DNA of 64,000 bases from an uncultured Paludibaculum sp. (GTDB lineage Bacteria; Acidobacteriota; Terriglobia; Bryobacterales; Bryobacteraceae). The notes under the pieces were generated by a model. That model had not been told where the DNA came from, ran no database searches, and saw nothing but the letters and a program-made list of their open reading frames with translations. Both the position numbers and the translations under genes were made by a program. Below are positions 16,358-24,988 of this stretch, one piece after another. The stretch covers positions 4,312,001 to 4,376,000 of the forward strand of contig NZ_OY762267.1 of NCBI RefSeq assembly GCF_963665245.1, given 5' to 3'. Within the stretch, counting starts at the first letter, position 1. Every line of letters starts with the position of its first letter.

Positions 16358-18553
16358 GTGAAATTTCTGAGATTGAGAATGAGCACGGCTCTCTGCCTGG
16401 CCAGCCTGGCGCTGGGCGCCGCTGGCCTGGCAAGGGCCAACGATGCCGGGTGGCCCCGCATCGTCCAGGACGGCAGTACGGAGATAGTCGTCTATCAGCC
16501 CCAGCCTGACTCGCTCGACGGCGTTACACTGCAGAGCCGCGTGGCGGTTTCCATCAGGCGGCCGCAGGACCAGCAACCGGTATTCGGCGCCCTCTGGGTG
16601 GCCGCGACCCTCAGCACCGACCGCGATCGCGACATCGCCGAAGTCAGATCGGTCAGGGTGACCCGCACGCGGTTCACCGGAATCCCGGACAGTGACATGC
16701 AAGGCATCGTCAGCTTCCTGGAGAAGGCGGTCCCGCGCTGGGACCTGTCCCTCTCGCTCAGCAGACTGCGCGCCGCCCTCCAACCGGTGGACGCCGGGGG
16801 AGACCCGGGTTACCGCAACGATCCGCCGCGCATCATGGTCGAGAACCGGCCGGCGCTGCTCCTGCTGCTGGACGGCCCCCCTCGCTTCCAGGACACCGGC
16901 AAGAAGGACTTGCAAGTGGTTGCCAACACAGCGCTGCCTGTCATCTTCGACACCAAACACAAGGAGTACTGGTTGTCCGGTTCCAGCGTCTGGTTCACTA
17001 CACGCGACATCCTGCAGGGCGAATGGAAGGCCGTCGACAGCGCCCCATCCTCGATTCAGGACCTGGTGAAGGACTCCAATACCCAGGCCTCGCCGGGCGT
17101 GGAGGGCCAGAAAACGGCGTCTGCCGACCAGTTGCGCTCGGCCCGGATCGTAGTGGCGACCGAACCGACCGAACTGGTGGTTGTGCAGGGCGCGCCCAAC
17201 TACGCGCCGCTGGCCGGCGGCGACATTCTCTACGTCAGCAATTCAGAGAGCGACATCTTCCTGGAAGTCGCGACCCAGCGCCACTATCTGCTGATCTCCG
17301 GCCGCTGGTACGCGGCGCCGTCGCTCCGCGGGCCCTGGGCCTTCATTGCCCCCGACACATTGCCGAAGTCCTTCGCCCGGATCCCCGAGAACTCGCCCAA
17401 GGCCAGCGTCCTGGCGTTCATTCCCGGCACCGACCGCGCGAAGGATGCGCTGATGGACAACGTGATCCCGCAGACCGCGGAAGTCTCCCGGAGCAACGTC
17501 AAAATCGATGTCACCTACGATGGGGAGCCCCGGTTCTCCCCCATTCAGGGCACCACGATGGCCTATGCGGTGAACACGCCGTCGCAGGTTATCCAGGCCG
17601 ATGGGAAGTATTTCGCCTGCGAGGGAGGAGTCTGGTACTCCGCACCCACGCCGGCCGGCCCCTGGCAGGTCTCGGATGTGCGCCCCACGGCGATTGACCG
17701 CATTCCGCCCAGCAGCCCGGTCTACAACACGCGGTATGTCTACATCTACGATTCGACACCCGATGTCGTGTATGTCGGGTATCTGCCTGGCTACCGCTGG
17801 TCGCTGCCATACCGTGGGGTGATCGTTTACGGGACCGGTTGGAACTATCCGGGCTGGTATGGAACCGTCTACTATCCACGCCCGGCGACCTGGGGCTTCG
17901 CCGTGCGCTACAACCCATGGGCCGGCTGGAGCTTCGGCATGAGCTGGAACTCGGGCTGGATGGGCCTCTCCGCCCGTTGGGGCTCCGGTTGGGGCGGCTG
18001 GGGGCCGGCCTATCCGGGTCCCTATCGTCACTACAACGGCGGATGGTTTGGTCCGGGCGGCTACCGCCCGCCGCGCCCGCCCGATTGGCGTCCGCCCTAC
18101 CGGCCGATTGGTCCGCAACCCTATCCTGGCGCGGGACCCCGCCCCTGGGCCGGCCCAGGCGGCAACATCTACAATCGGCCCGGCCAGCCCGGGATCCGTC
18201 CGCAACCGTATCTGCCTGGCCGTCCGCCGGCGGGTAGAGATCCGCTCCGGCCCGTGCCCATGCGACCCGACCCCGGCCGGCCGAATAACGTATACGTCGA
18301 CCGCAACGGGGATCTCCACCGCAATACTGGCGAAGGCTGGCAGCGCAGGGACGGCGGTAACTGGGCGCCCGAACGGCCGGCCCCAACCCCGCGTTCCATG
18401 CAGCCCGAACGGCAACGCCAGTTTCCAGGCCCGCGCGTGGAACCGCGAGGCTCCGGCATCGAGGACGAGCGCAGGAGCCGGGAACGCGGAGCGGGCATGG
18501 CCGGCCCCAGCTTTCCCAGAGGCGGGGGCGGAGGCCGGCGCGGGCCGCGCTAA
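16358..18553 (+). CDS. Large secreted protein with WY/PAGPW repeats and Pro/Gly/Arg-rich tail
   Basis: 731 residues, beginning with a signal peptide (about 1-27, ending LARAN). The central part holds three diverged copies of one module: YWLSGSSVWFTTRDILQGEW, then YLLISGRWYAAPSLRGPW, then YFACEGGVWYSAPTPAGPW, each followed by a short segment ending in I/P-rich turns. The C-terminal third is extremely rich in Trp, Tyr, Gly, Pro and Arg and looks disordered. Similar acidobacterial proteins are sometimes annotated as carbohydrate-binding, but nothing visible proves it. It is followed by a small YXWQ-repeat protein in the same direction. Surface or cell-wall association is an inference. Confidence 0.8.
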   Translation: MKFLRLRMSTALCLASLALGAAGLARANDAGWPRIVQDGSTEIVVYQPQPDSLDGVTLQSRVAVSIRRPQDQQPVFGALWVAATLSTDRDRDIAEVRSVRVTRTRFTGIPDSDMQGIVSFLEKAVPRWDLSLSLSRLRAALQPVDAGGDPGYRNDPPRIMVENRPALLLLLDGPPRFQDTGKKDLQVVANTALPVIFDTKHKEYWLSGSSVWFTTRDILQGEWKAVDSAPSSIQDLVKDSNTQASPGVEGQKTASADQLRSARIVVATEPTELVVVQGAPNYAPLAGGDILYVSNSESDIFLEVATQRHYLLISGRWYAAPSLRGPWAFIAPDTLPKSFARIPENSPKASVLAFIPGTDRAKDALMDNVIPQTAEVSRSNVKIDVTYDGEPRFSPIQGTTMAYAVNTPSQVIQADGKYFACEGGVWYSAPTPAGPWQVSDVRPTAIDRIPPSSPVYNTRYVYIYDSTPDVVYVGYLPGYRWSLPYRGVIVYGTGWNYPGWYGTVYYPRPATWGFAVRYNPWAGWSFGMSWNSGWMGLSARWGSGWGGWGPAYPGPYRHYNGGWFGPGGYRPPRPPDWRPPYRPIGPQPYPGAGPRPWAGPGGNIYNRPGQPGIRPQPYLPGRPPAGRDPLRPVPMRPDPGRPNNVYVDRNGDLHRNTGEGWQRRDGGNWAPERPAPTPRSMQPERQRQFPGPRVEPRGSGIEDERRSRERGAGMAGPSFPRGGGGGRRGPR

Positions 18554-18574
18554 CCGCCACACCACTCCGGCGGA

Positions 18575-18602
18575 TGATCACATCTTCGGCCCACCGCCCC
18601 CA
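18575..18602 (+). promoter_or_regulatory. TGATCA/CCCCA two-part motif
   Basis: TGATCACAT is followed after 17 nt by CCCCAT, 33 nt before the ATG at 18636. It lies in the short gap after the large secreted protein, so the next gene may have its own promoter. Confidence 0.5.
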
Positions 18603-18635
18603 TTGGAAGTGAAACGTACAGTAAGGAGAATTCGG

Positions 18636-18929
18636 ATGAAACGCTTGTTGTCAGTTGGCTTCTTTGCATTTGCGATGCTTGCCGGCGCAGCCGAGGTGAG
18701 CGTCAGTGCTCGCTTCGGCCCGCCGCCCCCGCCGCCCCGCGAGGTAATTGTTGTGCGGCCTGGACCGCGCCATGTCTGGGTCCCCGGCCACTACTCCTGG
18801 GATGGCAGGCGCTATGTCTGGGCCAGCGGGTACTGGACGGTCCCGCCGCGCGGGCGGGCTGGCTGGGTCCCCGGGCGTTGGGAGCGCCGGAATGGAATGC
18901 ACATCTGGGTGGAGGGCCGCTGGCGCTAG
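18636..18929 (+). CDS. Small secreted YXWQ/WXXGXW-repeat protein
   Basis: 97 residues. A strong Shine-Dalgarno (AAGGAG, 18623-18628) precedes the ATG at 18636, so the longer open frame upstream is not used. The signal peptide is about 1-25, then comes a proline run (FGPPPPPPRE) and three aromatic repeats of the form W-x-x-G-x-(W/Y): HVWVPGHYSW, YVWASGYW, GWVPGRWE, with a final HIWVEGRW. This matches the two-copy WXXGXW family of envelope proteins of unknown function. A terminator-like hairpin follows at 18950. Confidence 0.8.
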   Translation: MKRLLSVGFFAFAMLAGAAEVSVSARFGPPPPPPREVIVVRPGPRHVWVPGHYSWDGRRYVWASGYWTVPPRGRAGWVPGRWERRNGMHIWVEGRWR

Positions 18930-18949
18930 ATCCGGGGGTTCACAACTGA

Positions 18950-18982
18950 AAGACGCGCTCGTGCGATGCATGGGCGCGTCTT
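18950..18982 (+). terminator. Rho-independent terminator-like hairpin
   Basis: A perfect 9-bp stem (AAGACGCGC / GCGCGTCTT) with a 15-nt loop starts 20 nt after the stop codon of the YXWQ gene and is followed by a moderately T-rich stretch (CGTCTTTG). Confidence 0.6.
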
Positions 18983-19017
18983 CGTCTTTGAACTCCTCAT
19001 TTCCCTCTCGGAAGACG

Positions 19018-19260
19018 ATCTGGTCGGCACAACCAATCTCCGCAGCGGCCTGGGATCGATCTGGAGCATTGAGGACGACCTGGCGCGCGGGCCTGGCGGC
19101 CTCGGCTCCTTCCAGAAGATCCTGCTGGCGTCCACCACGATTCGGGGGCATATGCGCCTGTGGAGATCAAGGGGGAACCTCATGTGGATGGTGGTGTCGC
19201 CAGCAATACGCGGCTGGCCGAACGCCTGCGGGCTGGTCGAACGAGGGAGACGGTGCGGAT
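19018..19260 (+). pseudogene. Patatin-like phospholipase remnant (frameshifted)
   Basis: Two reading frames joined near 19145 give a recognisable patatin C-terminal half. LVGTTNL...FQKILLASTTI lies in one frame and AYAPVEIKGEPHVDGGVASNT in the next. Adding one C to the ATTCGGGGG run would restore I-P-G-A-Y-A-P-V-E-I, the usual family sequence before the catalytic Asp motif DGG, which is still present. The N-terminal half with the GxSxG nucleophile is missing. The fragment fills most of an otherwise empty 440-nt gap. A sequencing error could explain the frameshift but not the missing half. Confidence 0.6.
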
Positions 19261-19327
19261 CCGGCGGTGGGTGATCGTCAAGCGGCCGCCCTACCTTCAC
19301 CAGCGGCCGCAACAGAAGGGGCGAGGA

Positions 19328-19357
19328 GATCGGGAGCCGGAGAGGCGGCTCCCGATC
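19328..19357 (-). terminator. Hairpin downstream of the DUF4136 gene
   Basis: A perfect 11-bp stem (GATCGGGAGCC / GGCTCCCGATC) lies 11 nt beyond the DUF4136 stop codon on the minus strand. It lacks a clear T-run, so it may act as a 3'-end stabiliser rather than an efficient terminator. Confidence 0.45.
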
Positions 19358-19367
19358 CAGGCAACTG

Positions 19368-19925
19368 TCAGGACTGCTTCTTCACCGGAGGCGGGAAGTT
19401 CTTCAGCAGCTTCTCGGCACCGGCCTGAATGGTCTTCTGCCACTTCTCCGGCTTCATGTTGGGATCCAGGGTCTTCGACGCGACACCCCGCCAGACCAGT
19501 TCATGCTTCTCCCGGTCATAGATGTCGAGGGCAAACTCGCCCACCCGGATGGTGGAGGTCTCAGCCGTCGTGATGCCAGGACCGTAGCCGTACCAGCGGC
19601 GTCCCCAGCCACGGCCATAGCCCCAGCCGCTGTCGAACGCAGTGATCTGCTTTTCGTTGCGCGTCGACGGCTCATAAATCAGCAGCAGGTCGGTGCTGCC
19701 CCCTTCCTGCCGGACAAGGCCCTTCTTGGTCATCTCGGAGTCAACCGCCTCCCGCAACTGGCGGTCGGTGATGGAATCCAGCTTCTCCGCCGCCCGGCTC
19801 TGGCCCCATTTGTAGGTCTTGAATTGTTTGAAGTTGGTGCCTTCGGCGTAGTTGTACCGGACATCCTGCGCGAAGCTCGCCGTAGTGAGGCAGGCCAGCG
19901 CCAAAATTGTATTTCTGAGGTTCAT
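19368..19925 (-). CDS. DUF4136 secreted protein
   Basis: 185 residues. The ATG at 19925 gives a signal peptide (MNLRNTILALACLTTASFAQ) and is preceded by AGGAG about 7 nt upstream, so the frame's extension to 20006 is rejected. The body fits DUF4136: DVRYNYAEGTNFKQFKTYKW near the mature N-terminus and FALDIYDREKHELVWRGVA in the second half. A Gly/Tyr/Trp-rich loop (GWGYGRGWGRRWYGYGPG) lies between. Members are envelope proteins, usually lipoproteins; here no lipobox Cys is present at the cleavage site. Function unknown. A minus-oriented TGATCA/CCCCA motif lies upstream. Confidence 0.85.
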   Translation of the reverse strand: MNLRNTILALACLTTASFAQDVRYNYAEGTNFKQFKTYKWGQSRAAEKLDSITDRQLREAVDSEMTKKGLVRQEGGSTDLLLIYEPSTRNEKQITAFDSGWGYGRGWGRRWYGYGPGITTAETSTIRVGEFALDIYDREKHELVWRGVASKTLDPNMKPEKWQKTIQAGAEKLLKNFPPPVKKQS

Positions 19926-19976
19926 GGATTCGCTCCTGTTGATCTGGGCGCCATTACTCGCGCCTTCACCTGTATC

Positions 19977-20005
19977 TGGGGTGATTCGGGGGGTGAAACT
20001 GATCA
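19977..20005 (-). promoter_or_regulatory. TGATCA/CCCCA two-part motif upstream of DUF4136
   Basis: Minus-strand TGATCAGTTT is followed after 18 nt by CCCCAG, 52 nt before the ATG at 19925. Confidence 0.55.
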
Positions 20006-20051
20006 CGACGGGACTGCTTACCTGAAGGAAGTCTGTTTCCAGTGCAGGATA

Positions 20052-21305
20052 CTAAGCCGGATGGAACAGCTCGTCGAGCCAATCCAGCACCTTCCGATTC
20101 AGCAAAGTCCGATTCATCATCTCGCAATGATCCCCCGCCCCCTCGCTGGCGCCGAACCGCATGAGCGCCTTGGGGGAGCCGAGGACGTCGAAGAATGCGG
20201 AAGTACCGGAGGCAAGTGAGTCATTTTCAGCCCTGGTCAACAACGTTGGACAACGAATAAGTTCCGCGCGGCCATCCATCGTGAAACGTTCCGCCGAAAT
20301 CAGGTAATCACGCAAGTTATCTACGCCGTGGACCCAATACCCTCTTTGAACGACCTTCCAACGCAGTGCGGGATTGCTGTTGATGATCCTATCCATGCGA
20401 TCGAGCAATGGCTGTTCCAGCGCGCCGAGGTCAGCAGCGGCCTCAGGGGCGACATCGAGCGTGTGAACGGCGAAGTCTCGAAACATCCCGCAGATACTCC
20501 AGATCCCGGGGTCGGCAATCAATGCGGCGATGCGATGTTCGCCCGAGGCAGCTCGCGGCGCGAGGTGGCCGCCCAGGCTCCACCCACTCAATGCAATCTG
20601 CTCAGTCCGGATGTTCGGCAAGCTAAGTGCAAAGTCCACCACAGCCGCAACGACCGTTTCCCAATCCGGACGCAGACAGATGCTGTGCTCGTAGAGCATT
20701 TCGCCTTGGCCTGGTCCGTCGAACAGCAGGCAGTGATAGCCGCGCCTGGATGCGGCCACGGCGGACGCGAAGTACATGTCGGTAATTGTCCCGTCATAGC
20801 CGTTGGTGAAGATGATCAGTGGGCGTGCCTCCCGCTCCAGACCCAGTGCTGGTATCAGGTAGGCCGGCATGGACGTCTCTTCAAATGGAATGCGCATCGG
20901 CGCGACTGGCTGCGCCAGGAGCCCGAGCCCCTTATCCAGCGTTTCCACCTGCTTTCGGAAAGCCGTCAACAGTCGAGGATCGACTGGATCTCCATAGATC
21001 GGGTGGTATGAAGTTGCGTAGAAAGCGCTGGCTTTTAGATACAGCTCCCGCGCACTGTGGATGCGACCCTTCTGTTCGGCTTCGGCGGCATCCGCTTCCA
21101 GGTGTGCCGCAACCGAAGTCCACGCGCTGTAGTAGGCGGCATCGCCGCCATCTCCGATCGCTTGCACGACCGCCTGCACCTCGCCGAAATCGGCGCCTCC
21201 GTAAGGGATGTAGCCGAGAGGCCAAGTGCCGAATCCATCGTAGAGATCATTTCTGAAGAGGTATCCCAATGGTTTGTCCTTTGTCGCGGCATTGCCCGCA
21301 TTCAC
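20052..21305 (-). CDS. Alpha/beta hydrolase (acyl-peptidase/2,6-DHPN-hydrolase-like)
   Basis: A 417-residue cytoplasmic hydrolase with a helical N-terminal lid (about 40-130) and an alpha/beta-hydrolase core from about residue 160. Catalytic elements: the nucleophile elbow GWSLGG with Ser243, an Asp in RAENDSLASG, and a His in GAGDHCEM. The oxyanion segment LIIFTNGYDGTITD also fits this family, which includes esterases and C-C bond hydrolases. The frame starts at a GTG (21305) lying only 2 nt after the CCACT element of the upstream motif. If that element is a -10 box, translation must begin further in, for example at a TTG near residue 13. The substrate is unknown. Confidence 0.82.
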   Translation of the reverse strand: MNAGNAATKDKPLGYLFRNDLYDGFGTWPLGYIPYGGADFGEVQAVVQAIGDGGDAAYYSAWTSVAAHLEADAAEAEQKGRIHSARELYLKASAFYATSYHPIYGDPVDPRLLTAFRKQVETLDKGLGLLAQPVAPMRIPFEETSMPAYLIPALGLEREARPLIIFTNGYDGTITDMYFASAVAASRRGYHCLLFDGPGQGEMLYEHSICLRPDWETVVAAVVDFALSLPNIRTEQIALSGWSLGGHLAPRAASGEHRIAALIADPGIWSICGMFRDFAVHTLDVAPEAAADLGALEQPLLDRMDRIINSNPALRWKVVQRGYWVHGVDNLRDYLISAERFTMDGRAELIRCPTLLTRAENDSLASGTSAFFDVLGSPKALMRFGASEGAGDHCEMMNRTLLNRKVLDWLDELFHPA

Positions 21306-21307
21306 TC

Positions 21308-21336
21308 AGTGGTGGGATTACGGGCGGAACTGATCA
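21308..21336 (-). promoter_or_regulatory. TGATCA/CCACT two-part motif upstream of the hydrolase
   Basis: Minus-strand TGATCAGTTC is followed after 18 nt by CCACTG. The GTG start at 21305 lies almost directly after it, so either the transcript is leaderless or the real start codon is further downstream. Confidence 0.55.
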
Positions 21337-21544
21337 TGCAGTTCGAGCGAGTCCGCGGGTCCAAACTCGCATCTCCGAAGGAGGAGATTCCGAATCCACG
21401 TCACAGGGTTTTCGCGGCATCCAACGACTTTCTCGGGGAGTAGCAATCTTGGCAGCCAATGCAGGGAACGCTTCACCTCTGAGCGGCAGACCTTTCCGGC
21501 AGGGAGTGCAGGCTGCCCCGTTCGAAACGGCGCCAGGAAAGACG

Positions 21545-21577
21545 AAAATGCGGCCGGGGGAGGATCCCCTGGCCGCA
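21545..21577 (-). terminator. Rho-independent terminator for the 24453-21601 gene
   Basis: On the minus strand a GC-rich stem (TGCGGCC paired with GGCCGCA, extended by CCCC/GGGG across one bulge) is followed by TTTTCGTCTTT, starting about 24 nt past the stop codon. A standard intrinsic terminator. Confidence 0.75.
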
Positions 21578-21600
21578 CCGTTCTTCAAGTTCAGACAATC

Positions 21601-24453
21601 TTACGGGACAAATTTGGTCCCACCGATGTTGTAGCAGACGCCCAGGTTGCTATAGGCCGGTCCCGACTGATTCTTCAATGGGCTGCTGGACGATAGCAGT
21701 GAATCCAATGGAAGGTTGAAGTCTCCCTTGCCGCTGCCGGTCAGCATGGTCATGAGAGTATCGCTCGGATAGACCTGGCTGACGTAGTCGCTGCCCTGGC
21801 TCTTGATCGGCTGCGACAGGATGTACAGGTCGTGAATCGTGTTATCGCCGGTGGTCGAATCGTTGAGTGTTCCGTAAACGGCCTGCACATTTGCTGGAAT
21901 GCTGCGGGTCGCATAGTACGATTTGCAGGTGTACTGACATTTCCCTGTCTTCTCATTGCACTCGCCCAACTTCCACGAGCCAATCTGCGAAGGACTGGTC
22001 GCCTGCTGGTCGAGCCAGGCGTCCTTCTGAAGGAGGGTCGGCAGGGCTTGGATGTAGGTACTTTTCTTGGCGGCGGTGTCGAAGGCATCCACCAGTTCCT
22101 GCGGAATGGTTTTTGACGTCTGATACCAGGGGCTCGAGGTGTCGACCACTCTCTGTCCGATATACGACAGCTTGCCCCAGTCGCAGTAAATTGCCTGGAC
22201 CATCATGTTGTAGCCGTTCTGAACATTCACCGCGTAGGTCTCGGCCTTCCCGGCCAGGGCGGTGGCACTGGAAATCGCGCTGTACTCGGCGCCCGGCAGG
22301 CTCTGGGTATCGTCGCCGAACGCGCTGGTCTGCGCGGCCAAGGTCAAGGCATCGCCCAGAACGCTAGCCGGATCGAAGAAGTCTCCTGCCAGTTCCAAAC
22401 CGGCAATGGCCAGGTTCAAAAACGCCGAAGTGTTGACTTTCACCTGCGCCTGGCTGGCGCTCAATTCGGTCTCCGCCAGATTGCCGGCCGCCTGGAACAT
22501 GCTCAGCACCATGGGTGTGGAGCCGGCGCTCATAATACCACCCACCCAATCCGGCCCCAGAAAGCTCTGGACCTGGCCCAGATAACCGAGTTCCGTCTTG
22601 ATCTGGTTGACGGCATCCGTCCATTCGGCCTCCGAGAAGCCCGGTGAGCCGCTCGGATAGGGATAATCCGTCGCCTCCACCTTATACTCGCCGAACCTGG
22701 AGCCTTCGCTCCCGTAGTAGTAGTAGCGAATGTCGTTCAGGTGATCGCCGGAGGGATTGGTCAGGACATTGTTGACGATCTTGACACTGAGCGCCTGGTA
22801 CGCCGCGATGTGCCCGGGCGTATCGGTCAGCGGCCAGGCCTGGGGCATGCTCCACAATAGGGGTTCGAGTTCGAAGATGCGGCCTTTGCCTTGAGCGACC
22901 TGCTCGGCCGATTCGTGCGCATAGGTGCCAGGGATGAAGAGGCTGTTCCGATCCCGCCTTAGGAGCCCCCGGACATAGCCGGTCTCCTTCTGCTGTGAGT
23001 GCGCGCTGGTGGACAGGACGGCCCTTCCGGTAAGCCCTTCGGAGAAGGTATCGTCGGTGCTCGAGATCAGAGTGTATGTACTCCCGCCCGAGTCGGAGAC
23101 GATCTTCTGAAGCGCGTACTCCGAGGCTCCCAACTGCGCGACTGCCTGGCCCAGCTCCGCGGTGGGCGGGTAGGCGAGCGGTGTGCTGACAGTGGTGAGC
23201 ACCAGCAGATTACGCGGGTTCTGGCTGGCGCCGGTCAGCGCATTGGCCAGGTCCCTCATCGCCGGAAAGGCCACGCTGGTGTCGACGGATCCGGTGGGGA
23301 AAAACTGCCCGCAAGTGCCGTCGTTGAGACTGGAACTGTAGACACACGTGGTCCCGCCGTTCCAACTGGAGTCGATGGGTTGCAGAGCCATCCGGTCCAG
23401 AGTGAGTAGCCAGAAGCCGCCGGCGCCGTAGCTCTGGTGCGGATTCGTATAGACCTGAGCATTGATGGTCACCGTCGATTTGTGGGTTGACGGATCATTG
23501 GGCGACACGGCGAAAGTCGCCATTTGGTTCCCGTGGTGGAAGGCGTAGTAATTGTTGTTGTCGTGGAGCATGAGACCGCTTAGGTATGGCGCGTACTGAA
23601 AGGGCGCCGCCGGGGTTGTTTCCACGTAATAGTTCTCGGTCGCCTGACCAGCTTTGGTTTGGCCGGCTCCGACGATGATGTAGCTACGGGGGTATAGAGC
23701 GTTGGCGACAGAACTGTAATCATTGCCGCCGATAGCCGAAGTGTCCAGACCCGAAGCAGCTATGTGACCTTCCGTGGTGGTGGCGATCACCAGTTCGTCC
23801 ACGGTGCGGTTTGCCAGGTAGCCTTTCAGCGAAGCGGAGTCGTTGTAGCACTGATAATCCTTCTGAGTGAGCTGCCTGCGATCGAGCACCAGCACCTGAT
23901 AGACGGTTTCGCAGTTGGAGGTCTGAATGTTATTGCTTCCGATCTGTACGACCGGTTGGCCTGCGGCTGGCGGCTGCACGTAGAGCCCGACTGCCGGAGG
24001 ATATGCCGAATCCGTGCTTAGCACGCTCTCCAGGAGTTGCTGTTGCGACCAGTCGAAATAGATGTGTTCATGCTTCGACGCCTGGCCGGAGGTGAGCAAC
24101 CGCGCCGCCAGCAGATTGCGGCCTTTGATGAGTCCGTCGTGGGCGGTAATGAGGTCGCTCTGGATGGTTCGGATCTTGCCGTTGGCCACGGAGGACCTGC
24201 GCCGCTTCAGCGTAAACGCTTCCGAAATGTCTGTCCCATTCAGCTTTACTTGAAACCGGGTGCTCTGGTCGTCAGGAACATTGATCCAGATTCGGATCTT
24301 GCCGTTCAGCCGCTGTCCGGAAGTCGGAGCCGCGATCAGCTTGTCCTTCGCTTTGGTCGCGTTTGCGGCCAATCCAATCGTGGGAGTGATGGAGCAGCAC
24401 AACGCTGCTATCGGCAGCATTCGCCATAAGTTGTGAGTGAGTTTCCGTCGCAT
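21601..24453 (-). CDS. Large secreted protein of unknown function (family A)
   Basis: 950 residues. The ATG at 24453 gives a signal peptide (MRRKLTHNLWRMLPIAALCC...GLAANA); the longer frame to 24642 is rejected. An N-terminal Ig-like region (about 40-135: IRIWINVPDDQSTRFQVKLNGTDIS) is followed by some 800 residues with no motif I recognise. Four Cys residues near the C-terminus (CNEKTGKCQYTC) could form disulfides. A paralogue with the same architecture lies at 25747-28563 (LNGTDIS versus LNGKDITS, then SAIGGNDYS versus GAIGGSDFR, then GGFWLLTLDR versus TGFWVLPITR). A motif upstream and a terminator downstream mark it as a single-gene unit. Confidence 0.75.
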   Translation of the reverse strand: MRRKLTHNLWRMLPIAALCCSITPTIGLAANATKAKDKLIAAPTSGQRLNGKIRIWINVPDDQSTRFQVKLNGTDISEAFTLKRRRSSVANGKIRTIQSDLITAHDGLIKGRNLLAARLLTSGQASKHEHIYFDWSQQQLLESVLSTDSAYPPAVGLYVQPPAAGQPVVQIGSNNIQTSNCETVYQVLVLDRRQLTQKDYQCYNDSASLKGYLANRTVDELVIATTTEGHIAASGLDTSAIGGNDYSSVANALYPRSYIIVGAGQTKAGQATENYYVETTPAAPFQYAPYLSGLMLHDNNNYYAFHHGNQMATFAVSPNDPSTHKSTVTINAQVYTNPHQSYGAGGFWLLTLDRMALQPIDSSWNGGTTCVYSSSLNDGTCGQFFPTGSVDTSVAFPAMRDLANALTGASQNPRNLLVLTTVSTPLAYPPTAELGQAVAQLGASEYALQKIVSDSGGSTYTLISSTDDTFSEGLTGRAVLSTSAHSQQKETGYVRGLLRRDRNSLFIPGTYAHESAEQVAQGKGRIFELEPLLWSMPQAWPLTDTPGHIAAYQALSVKIVNNVLTNPSGDHLNDIRYYYYGSEGSRFGEYKVEATDYPYPSGSPGFSEAEWTDAVNQIKTELGYLGQVQSFLGPDWVGGIMSAGSTPMVLSMFQAAGNLAETELSASQAQVKVNTSAFLNLAIAGLELAGDFFDPASVLGDALTLAAQTSAFGDDTQSLPGAEYSAISSATALAGKAETYAVNVQNGYNMMVQAIYCDWGKLSYIGQRVVDTSSPWYQTSKTIPQELVDAFDTAAKKSTYIQALPTLLQKDAWLDQQATSPSQIGSWKLGECNEKTGKCQYTCKSYYATRSIPANVQAVYGTLNDSTTGDNTIHDLYILSQPIKSQGSDYVSQVYPSDTLMTMLTGSGKGDFNLPLDSLLSSSSPLKNQSGPAYSNLGVCYNIGGTKFVP

Positions 24454-24461
24454 ACCGGCAC

Positions 24462-24491
24462 AGTGGCGGCGGCCGGTCGAAAAGTGATCAT
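24462..24491 (-). promoter_or_regulatory. TGATCA/CCACT two-part motif
   Basis: Minus-strand TGATCACTTTTT is followed after 19 nt by CCACTG, only 8 nt before the ATG at 24453. If CCACT is a -10 element this transcript would be almost leaderless. Confidence 0.5.
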
Positions 24492-24894
24492 AAGGAGAAT
24501 CACGACGCCCGCGACCTCTCTGGCGGAAATCGCGAGGACCTTGTATCAGGCTGTCCCGCCCGGCCTCCTCCCGTGCACCCAGCCATGCGACGACACGTTC
24601 CCCGGGCTGCGGACAGTGCGGGAGGCCTCCACCACCGTTCAATTGGCGGGGCGCTTGCCGCCTTTGTTCCTGTAGCAGCGCCGCGGATACATAGCCTCAT
24701 TCTGAGGATCCGCGGCCGCCGCTCAAAATGGTAGGTCGTCACTACACGTACTGTGAAAGGACGGAACCTGCCCTACGGCGCACCAGATACCCCAGAACAG
24801 ATAGAAGCCATTTTGTCGGGAAGCATGGAAGACGATTACCGGCGCCAAAGAAGCTCTCAACGACTCGAAACTGCGGAAGTTGGGTTCCCCACCA

Positions 24895-24923
24895 TGATCA
24901 CCGCGGCAGCCCCACTCGCCACT
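24895..24923 (+). promoter_or_regulatory. TGATCA/CCACT two-part motif upstream of the PEP-CTERM gene
   Basis: TGATCACCG is followed after 18 nt by CCACTG, 65 nt before the ATG at 24989. The rest of the 24454-24988 gap shows no gene I can support. Confidence 0.5.
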
Positions 24924-24988
24924 GGATCAGGGAGGCAAGCCGGCGCGCCACCGTGCCGGTTCCTCATCACACCTCAAAAGGACTACCA

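Noticed and set aside
17243..18565. 440-codon minus-strand frame
   Set aside because: Antisense to the repeat-rich secreted protein, low complexity, no domain or start signal.
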